A stretch of DNA of 64,000 nt from Paraspadella gotoi (Eukaryota; Chaetognatha), in NCBI GenBank assembly GCA_051294375.1, contig CM119270.1, positions 4,844,152-4,908,151 on the forward strand, in the 5' to 3' direction. This document shows positions 1 through 11,518 of this stretch, piece after piece. The notes under the pieces were generated by a model. It had not been told where the DNA came from and did no database searches. It was given only the letters and a program-made list of their open reading frames with translations. The stretch's first letter is position 1. Each line of letters opens with the position of its first letter. The position numbers and the translations under genes are program-made.

Positions 1-1010
1 AACTCAAATGGAAAATTGGAAGTCGAAGGGGCGCCGAATATCTCTCTTCCCAAATCTATTTTCAATCTGTACCATTCTATGTCCAGCAAAGTAAGCGTAA
101 TGCCTCAATGTTGTGAGAGGCAAAACATCCAACTTATCAACACCAGCTACCCAAGCTATGCATGCATATACGTCATTTTGTTATCTCGTAACTTCAAATG
201 TGGGGAATCCAACAATTCGCGGAGTGCGTTGATTTTAAAAAATCCTGAATCCATTAGGTAGTGCTTTAGAACACCTATAAACCATCCATGTGTCTCTCCA
301 TACTGGTATCCCCGAACCAATAAGATATGACTTCACGTCTTCCAGCTTAAAAGCTTGTCTAACCAGCTCTTTGAACAAGCTCAAGGATTCTTTGATTGTA
401 AGTTTAGAAAATGATTTCACTAATCTTGGTCCAAGTATTCACTTTTCGGTATCATCACCCTTATACTTGTGCTCTTTATCTACAAATCTTTTGAATTGAT
501 CAAAGACCCTCATCATTCAACTCAATGCACAATTTGCCATGTTTTAACATTATCTTTACCTAAATATTGTATAAATTTTTCTGAAGTGATTTCCTTATCA
601 ATTACAGTAATTCCATACTCAATTTTACTTTTTTTTTCCAATGACTGACAATCGCGTAAATCTTCCCTAAAAGATGAACAAATGTTTGATTTACAGTAGA
701 AGAAAACACCTTAATGTTCTCCAGTTGGTTCATCAATTGTTATTTTGAAATCTTTGTCTCTATGAAGAAATCACCAGTAGGTTGTAGATGAAATCAGAAG
801 CAATACTAAGATTGCTCTACTAATGATGTTTGTTGACAAAGCTCGCCTCTATGATAAACAAATAAACCATGATAAAAAAAAAATTAAGCCACTCTTTCAA
901 TATTCCCCACCCTCGCCATCCCCCCTTACCCCCTCTCCACCTTCTTTCCATGGCCAAATAAAGCACAAAGAATTGATAGATCAAGAAATAAGTACAACTC
1001 AAATTAGTGC
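1..1010. repeat. Dispersed repeat unit, left part (copy 1)
   Basis: This stretch matches 11519-12510 nearly base for base, with scattered 1-2 base indels; both start with the same GGAAAATTGGAAGTCGAAGG context. Similarity stops near 1010. Short open frames on both strands are broken by indels that differ between the copies, so I see no intact gene. The family is not recognised. It is probably the left part of a ~2.2 kb repeat that is intact at 11519-13740. Confidence 0.8.
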
Positions 1011-1339
1011 TTCGAAGGACTCTTTTTATTTTGGGCATTTGGAACTTTGTGGAGGATCTGCACTGCTAATTGTCTCATAGTCACATGAGGTTGTTGACGC
1101 AGGATTTCCTGTGATTTCTGGTCTTAGTTGTTAAAGTGGTGGCAAAATAGAGAATCTTTTTTTTTCTAATTTTTGTTTATGATGTTTTGATATAATTTAG
1201 ATCATTTTTTGTTGGATTTTTGTTTTTTATACTTTTTTTCTTCATTATCTTTCTTCTTATTCTTTTGGTTTTATTTTCTCTCTATAAATTTACCCTATCC
1301 AAATTGTTTGTTTTGGGTTTTAATCCTTATGGTTTTTTT

Positions 1340-1920
1340 AATAAGTACCCGGTCTTGGCTTTCCTTCATAAGGTCCAGGGAAACTATATTCTTTCCTATA
1401 ATAATGAATGGAAATGATTGAATATGGCCCATGTGTGGGAGCGGAACTCGGTAAATGGTCTATTCCCTTCTATATTTCAAAAAAAAATTTTTGAAAGTTT
1501 TGTTTTACCATCATATTTTTTAATTTATTTGCCATACTGTGCTCAAATACTTGAACGAAAATATTTTTTTTCTCAAGTAAAAATTATCTAACATTACTGG
1601 TCTAATGGTAAACCACTGTGTTAGCGAAAAAAAAATTTATTTATTAATTATGTCCATAGTTGCTAATTATGATAATTAGTATTTTATTTTTTATTATTAG
1701 TTACACTTTTTTATTATTAAGAATTAATAGTTTTTGATGCAATTTTTATTCTCTAATCAAATTATATTTTTTTTATAATTAACTAAAATAGTAATTTAAT
1801 ATATTACTATATAAATTGATTGATAAATACTAATTTTTTTAAAAAGTTAAAGCCAAACTATGGAAAATATTAACTGAATTAAAATATATATTTTTTTAAA
1901 TTGGATAACCGCTTTAATAA
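1340..1920 (+). repeat. Diverged solo copy of the long terminal inverted repeat seen at 15957-16550
   Basis: The same order of motifs (CCGGTCTTGGCTTTCCTTC, then an AT-rich stretch with TGCTAATTATGATAATTAG) recurs at 15957-16550 and, inverted, at 19990-20583. This copy has more small indels. It shows that the terminal repeat of the 15957-20583 element also exists alone. Confidence 0.75.
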
Positions 1921-4900
1921 ACATCGCAGAGATCCAAACTCAAGAATAAAATCGGATCAAAACGACTAAAGTAAAAATCAGCAAGGAAGAGAATGAACTC
2001 TCTCATTGGCCGAAGAATGGCACAGCACAACCAGCCAATGACCAGATGGGCTTCCTTCGACGCGGATTTCCTAAACCTCTTCCGAAGGGAACCGTATAAA
2101 AGGCGCAATTTTGTTATTGGATTCATCTGCTGAATTTGACACGTCTGTTAATTGTTTATCAAGATAAAATCATTGGTTTCATATTGAATCCCTGTTTCTT
2201 ACTTAAAGTGGGACGGAGTGGATTCAACTCACCACGTTCCACTAAGAAAAACCAAGCTTAAACCAACGGAACCCACGCTCTTTTAAGAAGATGGACAACC
2301 TCCCTCCAACCGTCCAGCAAAAGATTAAAAAAGGGAACACCGTCAAACAGAACACAACAAACGCCAGAGTTGCCAGCGGTAGCAGTAACGCAGGATCTGA
2401 GTTCCACAGCTTCGCACTCAGTGGATACCTGCAACAACTGGGCAAACAGGGGAAAACCCTGCCGAATACGCCGAAGTAGAAGTTATACGACGAACAGCTG
2501 AGACGACAGGATACACGTCCTTAGAGGCCGGTCAGGAGTCGAGCCACACCTCGGGTCAAATCGCACGACCCTCCCGGTCGCAACCTGATCGCAACAAGAA
2601 TCGACCACGTCAGCGGGATGACACCAGCACAACCGCGATGAGAAACTCATGAGCCTTCCCAAGCATCCCCTCCCCTCGCTTCAATATCCTGACCCCGTAG
2701 CTGGTAGTCCGGGATCAGTCGCAAGGACACCTTCCTAAGACAACAGCGGCAAATCACCAAATACACGGGACGAGACGCCCCTCGAAGCGGGAGAAGTGAC
2801 CTCATACTTGCCGAGCAAGCCGATTAACTCGAAAGAAGAGGAGATTCCGATGAGTACGCCAGCAGATTTCTTACGCAGCTTTTAACGAAGCCTTCAGATT
2901 CGCCCGACCCGACAAAGGTGGATCAGCAGCTCGCGCCTTACTATCCAAGGAAAAATGCGAGCCGTTTCATCGAGCCATCAACCATCATTGGCTGGGACTC
3001 AACTTCTCGAAGCTCCTCGTAGCAATAGCCGAGGCTCGCAAGTGCGAAAATCGAATTGATCGCAGGTACCGCCAAGTACGGGCTGCATTATTAATGCTGC
3101 AAAGAACTTTGAGGCGTCAGGAGAAAGACAAGCTTCGATCCCTGACTATGTCCAAGTGGTTAAGCGCTCGAACCTTACGTCCCGGATACCTCCGAGACTT
3201 TGAATGGACAACGCTCTTTGAAAAGGCGAAACCGCATCCTGGAAAAGCCAATAGAATCAAGCTAAGGGCTCTTAAGAAGACGACTGACGCACTTATCAGA
3301 AAAAGTGGGTCAAAACTGTCAGACGAAGACAAGGAGAAGCTGTCAACCTTATACAAAAAAGCAAACGGACAAGGACCCACATGCAGCCACATATTTACCA
3401 GGATCATGTGCCGGAGATGAACAAATGATGAATGGATGATGAAGGAATCTGAAGAGGGAGCTGGGAAACCGGACGCAGCCAAATCCGTCCGTGAGGACCG
3501 CACGAGCGCTGGGGCACGCGCCCGAATTAGGGACAAGAGAGGAAACCTGACAAAAACCGGGATTGGAAAAAGTCTAATTGGCGCGACGAAAAAAAGGAAG
3601 AAAAAGTCAAAAACTTTGGCAAAGAGGAGAGATTATTGGTAGACCTAATCGTGAAATTGAAAATGATTCTGCTTCTGATTTCGATGAAAATAAAGACGAT
3701 TTCTATTACAACCGGTGGTGCATAAAAATATGAAATTAGAAAAAAGAAAGAGAACAAACAACAGCTAAGAGAATTTTACAAAAAGTCCTAGGAAAAAAGT
3801 CATGGATCGACACACGACCCGTCGAAGGACCTTAGAGAAAGGTAAGACAACTCGCTCAACGGCAAACATGCTAAGACGGAAATCAACAGCTCACGGATGC
3901 ACAAGTTGTCAACTCTCGATGCCAAAGCCGAGATTGCCTCCCGCAAAATATCTCCACAAAATGGGGTGGAAGGACTGGAGCTGTACAGACATGGCAGGCC
4001 AAAGGAGCCATAAATTCAAGGTCCGAAAACCTGCGCCAAAGCTTGAAAGGGCGCAAGCGAAAGGAATGCTCCTCTTCCCTCTCCTCCTCCTCCTCCTCCT
4101 CGGCCATAGGAAACATCCAACCCGAACGCGAACGCCAAATAGGACGCCAAGCAACGCCTCCCCAAGCTTACCTACCACAAACACAGAATAAGGAACAGAC
4201 TCAATCCCAATTCAACAAAACTGGAGCAAGGCTGGGGCTTAAAAGGAACTGGTACAACAGGCAGCAGAAACAACCAACTACGAGATAGTGCTGGATGTAA
4301 AGTGGAAGAATCTCTCCATCAAGCGACCTAGGAGTCGAAATCGATGCCATTTGCGAAGACTCCCTCTCAAAAGAAGTTGAAAAGCCCAAAGACAGAAGAG
4401 ACATGCGGGGCTTACCAGAAAAGATGATAATCCGATACAGGACTGTAGGGCCCAGAATAGAGACGACACGGATATCAACCCTAACTGGCAAAATAGCTAC
4501 ATCCAGCAGTGATAAGCAGAGACCTTGCCAGCTGCTTATACATACAGGTCACAAAATTAACACTGGTACAGAATTTCGAGAAAAAATGGGGCCTATTAAA
4601 CAACTTTCATGAGCCACTGCGCTTATCACGCCACGGACGATCACTTAACTGAGAGAATTAACTCAGGTGATGTTCAATGGGGTTCAGATCTTCTTGTCTC
4701 TGCCGACGAAAGACAAGACATTAATATGAACGACCATCACAAATCCAGGCTCCAGACAGCTATGTTAGTACAACCTCAAATCAGAGGAGACTGCAATTGG
4801 CACATGGACGGCAAAACTCACACCCTGTTTGGAGAAAACATGAGGCCTCATGCGGCCAGATGGTCGCCGAGGAAACGTGATGAGAAACATCTTACTACAT

Positions 4901-7222
4901 CATAGAGAGGCGAGATGGAAACTAGGCTAAACCACAAGTTATGGAAACACTAACCGGAAAAGAATGGATTGTCCGAGCGGAGACAAAGAAAAAAGCACAT
5001 CGCAGATGGCGACAAGCTCAAGAGGGGTAGAATTGGACGCTGACACCGAATTTTATGGGGAACAGCACGACCCCCTAATAAAAACGAGCCAAGGTCACCT
5101 GCATCTTGAAACAAACATCACGGCCGACCCGTACAAGCCGACTATCAGGCGAAAAAACCCTATTTAAGAAAGTAGGAACGGCTCAATATCGGCCACACTC
5201 TCCATCCAACTGGAGCATTAAAAATCGTGGACAGCAAAGAAAAGCAAAAAAACGACGATACGGGCAAGGAAGCATCCTGAAACATTCAAGGCGTCGACCA
5301 AGCCTAAAGACAAAGACACTAGTTGGGAGATTGTTGGAGTTTCGAGCGTCTTGGAGAATGAAACAGATTGCAAGAAGGGCTTCCTCAACTATACAGGCGT
5401 CAGACCTCCGTAACAAACGAGGACCTCCCAAAGCCGAATTCGCCAATCAGGGGCCCAGGTTAAAGAAAGCGCCCTCAAACGGTAACCTGAAGTTTAGAGA
5501 AAGCAGGCATTGTATTAAACAAGAAATGAAAGCTACCGAACCTTTCTCAATAAAAAAAAAAAAAACACCGGACATGTTGTGGGAGGGACAGGACATGAAA
5601 CGACAAACTTTGCAAACAGTGGCGATTAATATGCCGACCTCTCTTCCGTAAATAATAAATCTCCACATATGCACAAAACCACAAACGATAGCTCAAACTC
5701 AACATATAAAAGACGAACTCCAGTCTCATGGATATCTTGGCCCTGCTTCCATCAGTCAATCTAGGACCGCTGCAAGGGTTTTAAACCTTCGCCGGAGCGG
5801 TCAATAATGGTGGATAAAGCTGCCAATGGGTGGGGTCAACAGCGTCAACGTCCTCCAAGCTATACTGATGAGATCTTCCAAGACTTAGGCACAAGAACGT
5901 CAAAAGTTTTCCATCGGGTCTACGCCGGACTCATCCTAAACAGCAAATCGGCCAAAAAGGACATGGCCACAGACTCGGCGATCTCTTGCAAAGAATGCAG
6001 AGACGAGCCGTGGTTCTCAAATGACAAGACGTCCTCCTGCGAAACAGAGGATAATAAGATCCTGGGCTTCAGTATCTCAAAGAGCAAGTTAATGCACAAA
6101 GACGAGAAACTGACAGCGGTCGAGCTCAAACTGAATCGCTGAAAACGCTCAGAAGGAGCTAGAAGCGAATGCTGGCATCATTGATACTACAATGCTTCAC
6201 CCACCGATTTCTCAAACCATACATCGGCCAACCCTCTCCACTGCCCTCACTGCATTGGACAAAAAAGAATTCAAGCTAACGGATAAACAACATAACAAGA
6301 TGCTGAAGCTCCTTATAGAGAGAGATAAGGTCATCGCCCGGTTAAACTCCTTAATGACGCAAGAAAAGGCAAGGCTCATGAACAAAATTTACGCTGATGC
6401 CAAGCACAAGCGCGATGGGTGGGTTTAAACCGCAGGACTGCAGATGGGTCGAATATCCACTGTTTTCACTCAGCTTTCCCTTGAGAGTACAGGATAAAAG
6501 CATATCAACATCCCTGGGAGACTCCTTGCATTCAATCATGATGGTCCGCAAATTCAAAGGGTTACACCTGTGGAGAGCGTCAACTCTAGTACCGGGACTC
6601 AACAGTATTTAAGAGGGTGATGGATTCTCAGCACGAAATAGGACAATTATTGCCCACGCTAACGTGCCTCAGGTGGATTAACCGAATACGACAAAATGTC
6701 AACCTAAGGAGATCATCCTTCGCAAGAGCGAAGGATAATCCGGCAGATTTTTTGACCCGTTTCACGGTACCAAGGGCAAGTCCACCCTCGACACGAAACC
6801 TTCCGGCAGGCTTCGATATCTCGGGAAATACGAACCTGGCTTTTGCGAAAATCCCGTGTATGACCAACAAACCCAGACATTTTGATCTCATCACGGGACA
6901 CGCCCACTCTGGCGTATTAGCGCAAACCTGCAAAACAACCAAGGCCTTCAGAGCGAATTCTTTGAGTTTTGCGCACGATTTCCACAACAGAAAGGCTAAT
7001 ACGAGAAATTATTGGAAAAACCAAAAACCAAAGATCTCTGACACATTCATCAGAACCATAATCAGCCCAAGACTGGATCCTGGGCATCCCGAACGTAGAA
7101 ATGCTCAACGAGAGACTGGGATCACCTTGTCATGATGGATGAGGACTCAACAAAAAAAAGTTGCAAATTCGAAAGAATTACGGTTCCTACAGCAATCGGG
7201 TAATTAAAAATTCTTAGAACCA
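1920..7222 (+). mobile_element. Degraded retroelement-like tract
   Basis: About 5 kb of base-balanced, coding-like sequence stands out against AT-rich flanks. Open pieces on the plus strand (2291-2479, 3094-3420, 4609-4905, 5106-5651, 5807-6142, 6617-7135) lie in changing frames with many stops. One piece near 6720-6770 carries DNPADFLTR, resembling the NPAD-LTR signature that follows RNase H in BEL/Pao-type elements. A TATAAAAGG box near 2095 could mark a promoter in a 5' LTR, but no matching 3' LTR is visible before the gap at 7223. Retroelement origin is inferred; the superfamily is uncertain (BEL/Pao preferred, DIRS or Gypsy not excluded). No piece looks functional. Confidence 0.45.
2093..2102 (+). 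promoter_or_regulatory. TATA-box-like site at the head of the retroelement tract
   Basis: GTATAAAAGG lies in a GC-richer patch just inside the left edge of the coding-like tract. It fits a TATA box of a 5' LTR or internal promoter. It is sequence evidence only. Confidence 0.3.
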
Positions 7223-7247
7223 NNNNNNNNNNNNNNNNNNNNNNNNN
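7223..7247. other. Assembly gap (25 N)
   Basis: The 25 N join the retroelement tract to a second copy of sequence also present at 790-1010. The order on either side may therefore be a scaffolding choice. Confidence 0.95.
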
Positions 7248-7829
7248 AGGAGGAAGATAGAAGCAAATAAGATTGCTCTAACTATGATGTTGTTGGACAA
7301 AGCTTCGCCTCTATGATAAACAAATAAAACCATTGATAAAAAAATTAAATCCACTCTTCAATATTCCCCACCCTCGCCATTCCCCTCCCTTACCCCCTCT
7401 CCACCTTGTTTCCATTGCCAAATAAAAGCGACAAAAGAATTGATAGATCAAGAAAATCGAGTAACAAAAAATTAGTGCATTGAAGGAATGAGAAAAATAA
7501 AACTGACAGATAGATTAAAAAAAAAGAACATTTAAATGAATAATAAAAAGAAATTTGATAAGTAAACCGAAGACAGTTTGTCTTTTAAAAGTAGAATAAG
7601 AAATAATATAGCCAAACAAATAAAACGGCAAACTGTGTAGAAGGAAAATAAATAAATAGAAAATCTAGAAAAAAGAAAAAACATTTTTTTGGGGGAATTA
7701 ACCAAAAAATTTATAAGCTCAGAAAACTGAACAAAATTTAAATCAAGGATAAAAACTTTAAAAAACTTAACTTAGACGCTTCTAAAAGACAAACAAATTA
7801 AACATACAAACTAAAACTTACATTGGTTT

Positions 7830-8070
7830 CTGTGAAGGGTAGTGACCATCGGCAGCGGCCGCTGCTGCGACTGCCGCTAGGATCCAGCGAAGATGGTTGG
7901 CCGTCGCTCCGCCTTGTACGCCTCGGCGACGACCTGCAACCGGCTGCCCATCTCGTGAGATGAGATTATTCGCCGGGGAGACGACGCGAAAATATGCAGG
8001 TATGCCTGCCACGCCGCTCCCGTCGGCGACCGCTGAGGCGGGCCGCTGAACTGGACCATAGTTCAATTCC
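7830..8070 (-). pseudogene. GC-rich exon-like island, duplicated at 12830-13062
   Basis: On the minus strand an acceptor-like TTTTTGTTGTAG is followed by about 230 GC-rich bases and a donor-like GTAAG, inside an AT-rich repeat. One frame is open for about 85 codons here, but copy 2 has several indels that change the frame. It looks like a captured or decayed exon. The product is not recognised. Confidence 0.35.
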
Positions 8071-8487
8071 CAAAGGCTACAACAAAAATAAAAAATTTTA
8101 AGCACATATAATTAATCCAAATTAATTATACACATTAAAAAAAATATGGAAATCCTCCTCCCTAAACAGTACACTGAAACTAGTACAATCAAAACGAATA
8201 CTAATGGGAGAGAAAAAGATAATACAGTCTGGCCGAATCAAAGTTTTAAGTCTTAAGTACAAATACTAAACAAATAAATGAGATCAAAATAAAGGAAACA
8301 AAGTTAGCATGGATGACAATATCGATTATAGATAAAAATAAGCAAATAAGTTTAAATTAAGCTTTCCTCCTCTATTTATCAGAAAACTTTGAGAATCAAG
8401 AATTAGAAAAATTTTTCCTACCTTGCAATTAGGGATCGCACGAAGGCGATAAGGGCTCAAATACAAGCCCGCGTGTTAGGCGTTGAA

Positions 8488-9510
8488 AAAAATTTTAAAA
8501 AATAGTAAATTTAACAAAATATAACAAATCAAGTTAAGGTACATAGCTTTTTAGTGTGTAATAAAAGTCTGTAGAATTCGATGATGATAACCATTTTTTT
8601 GTATAGTTTTTCATCTTCCTTTGTCGAAAATGGCGATTTTTTTCAGCATATAAGGTGCTATTAAAATGGAGCAAACATTATACAGGTATAAGAAAACCAA
8701 ATTATTAAGATTTTACTAAAAGCTATATTTTAACTTAAATAATTAATAAATAAAAACCCATATACATATTTTGGTAAGTTTATTTAACAATTTTATATTT
8801 TATAATAGTTTGTTAGTTATGATTTTTATTAATAAATAAAATAAAAAATAAGCTAAAGTGGAAAAAATAAAAAATAAAAAATTTTAAAAACCGGATTTGA
8901 AATTTCTTAACAAAGTTTGATATAAGAAAAGTAATATCCATTTTAAAAAACATTCTTTCATTAAGTAAGGTTTAAAAATATTATAAACTATTATTTTTGT
9001 TTAATTTTTTAATTTTTGCTAGAAAATTAATAGTTTTTTTTGAATTTTGACCAACTTAATGACATAATTTGAATATAAAAATTGTTTTTTCTTATATCAA
9101 CTTTTTGCAAAGAAATGCAAATCCATAAAAAAAATTTTAAAATTATTATTTTTTTAACTTTAACTCTATTTTTACTAATATATTATTAATAAATATAAGT
9201 TAACTAACTTTTTATAAAACATAAAAATTTAGAAATAAACTTATATAAATATTTTTATAAGTCTTTATTTTTATATTTCAAAAGCTCATACAATTTTTAT
9301 AAATTTTAATAACTTGATTTATCATAACTTAATAATTGGTTTGCTATTTTATAACAATTTTATATACATTAAAAACCGTCAATTTCCGACAAGAAAGATA
9401 AAATTATATACAAAAAAATGGTCTTCAACATCGAATTCTACAGACTACATTACACTAAATAGCTTATGTACCTTCACTTGATTTGTTATATTTTGTTAAT
9501 TTTTCAACGC
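8488..9510. mobile_element. Foldback (palindromic) non-coding element, ~1 kb
   Basis: The left end (GTTGAAAAA, then ACAAAATATAACAAATCAAG at 8517-8536) is mirrored as the reverse complement at the right end (CTTGATTTGTTATATTTTGT at 9477-9496, then TTTTTCAACG). Complementarity continues with gaps to the centre near 9000, so almost the whole element is one imperfect hairpin. The related repeat copy at 13441 lacks it, giving an empty site. GCGTGTTA on the left and GCGTGTAG on the right may be an 8 bp target duplication. No ORF is present. It is a foldback/MITE-like element; a hAT-type origin is possible. Confidence 0.75.
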
Positions 9511-9830
9511 TCTACGGCGTGTAGATTAGGATGATAGAATGCGCTCTGAAGTGCGGACCAAACCACCAAGAGCACATAGGGCGCGCCTGAAGTCGGGTGT
9601 TCGAACCCCAAAACTTCGGCCTCAACGAGGCAAAACGCAGCACCAGCCACAATGGAAGTGGCGTGGCCCTGCAGCCGGCGCAGGCCCTGGAGAAGGTCAA
9701 TTATTCTGAGAAGGATAGCGCCAAGGAGGTAGGGGGCGCCAACAAGGCACTGGCGCCCAGTGTTGGCCGTAGAACTGCAAGGCATTCCTTTTTACCTTTT
9801 AGAGCGAAGGAGAATGGAGCTGCTTGGGTG

Positions 9831-11518
9831 TAAGCACCCTGATAATTTTCTTTATAAATTAATACCTTACTTAAAAATGTTTATAATACGGTTCATATCA
9901 TTTATTCATTCATTCTTTCATTTATATCATCTCTTTATACATTCTATTTATCCTACCACTCTCTCAGCAATTGATCTCATGGCATCAACCTGCACGCCGC
10001 ATTCTTCAAAGATTTACCTTTTCCTGTTGCATAAGATCCCGCTGCCAACTCCCGAGCAGAGATCTTCTGCTTGCCGTCGGTAATCGCATGTGAAGGTAGC
10101 GTTGGATGGCGCGAACGGCACACACACCTTAGCCCACTGGCTTATCGTCTGTCTCTATCAAATTATAATGAAGCCCTTTTGATTCCGATTTTTTTGATAA
10201 CATTTTCCACCAAGCTGCAGGAGTCCCCTGTTGGGTGGCAATCTAAAAGCTTAGCTAATGCTAAAGTTTTTTGTCTTATGTTTAAAAAAAAATGCATTTC
10301 TTTTTGCAAAGTCTCTAATACTGCGATAATTGACCGAGTTGAATCAGAGATAATAGTGGATTCGGCTTTTAAAAATTCTAAAATATAATTTTCATGCCTA
10401 CTAAGCTGAGGATTGGCTTTGTAAGTAGGCTTAAGAAATAGAAGAGGAGTTCAGAGAGAGGGGGTAAAAGATAGTGGATTTTCCCTTCTTCTTAGGTTAC
10501 AACAAGAATGTTTTCTTCTTTTTTCCTTCACGACTGAGGGACGAAGTGATTCATAAGTCGGGAAGGCGATGACTTTTACTAATGAAATGCAAGACATCTA
10601 TTTTTTCATCTAAGGAGATTTAGGTTTAATTTGAGCTCTTCATGGATTTCTCTTCAAAAAATTTTTTTCTGAACTCGTATGTTTATTAATTTATATCTAG
10701 ATGTTCATCATTTTTTATTAATCTTGTTTTATCTGCTTTTTTATTGCTGCTCCACTCTTTCATTAGCTATTCATTCTGAAAGGATAATGTCGAGCTGATT
10801 CGTTTCTAGGCTACAGGCCTGGAACCTTCCAATAATGCATCTTGTCTGCCCCTCGATAAACCATACCATACGCCCAAGAATAAGACGATGCATTTGATCT
10901 CATGACTGCACCAAGAGGCCAGCAAAAAAGAAAACCCAGTGGCACCCTACTGAAAAAATGTTCTTATTATTTTTTTCTTCACAAAAAAATTTATGCTTGC
11001 CTCTCAGGCTACTTATTTCACGCCCTCATTATTTTGTTACATGAAACGGTTTAAGGCTGAATAACTTTGACATTGCGCAATCTAACTTTTGGATTCATTT
11101 GAAAATAACTAATTTTTTTTTTAACATTGAAATATTATAATCAACAGATTTTTTTTGACAAAAGTTCAAATAACAAGAGCAAAAACTCGCTTTCAAATTA
11201 TCATTTGTACTCGATATTACAGAGCTTGCCGTCTCAGAAATTTCTAGACGAATGCTACTGTACATTCTAAAATCGTCATTCCGGTCGTGATCTAAACCCT
11301 GCTTCGTGTCTAAAACGCTTGCCAATAAAATTTATTCTGACAGGGATTCTTTGGAATCAAAACCTATGTCACAATTCCCGCGATTTCGGATCGATAATAA
11401 ATGAAAAGTTTGTAAGGTCGTTTTGAATTAACAGTAGTTGCGGATGGCAACGGCCAAAATCGATTTAACCACTTCTTCAATCTGTGCTTAGGAACAAGTT
11501 GTCATTACGTTTCAATTG
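9831..11518. other. No recognised gene
   Basis: Mixed unique-looking sequence between the two repeat copies. Short open frames (10071-10388 plus; 11095-11325 minus) show no recognisable domain and no convincing splice signals. Confidence 0.5.

Larger units (their letters stand above)
7248..9830. repeat. Dispersed repeat unit, right part (copy 1), interrupted
   Basis: 7248-8480 and 9511-9830 match 12310-13440 and 13445-13740 of the intact copy. The 1 kb between them (8488-9510) is an insertion absent from the other copy. Its first 230 bases also repeat 790-1010, so copy 1 is not a simple split of one unit. Confidence 0.8.
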
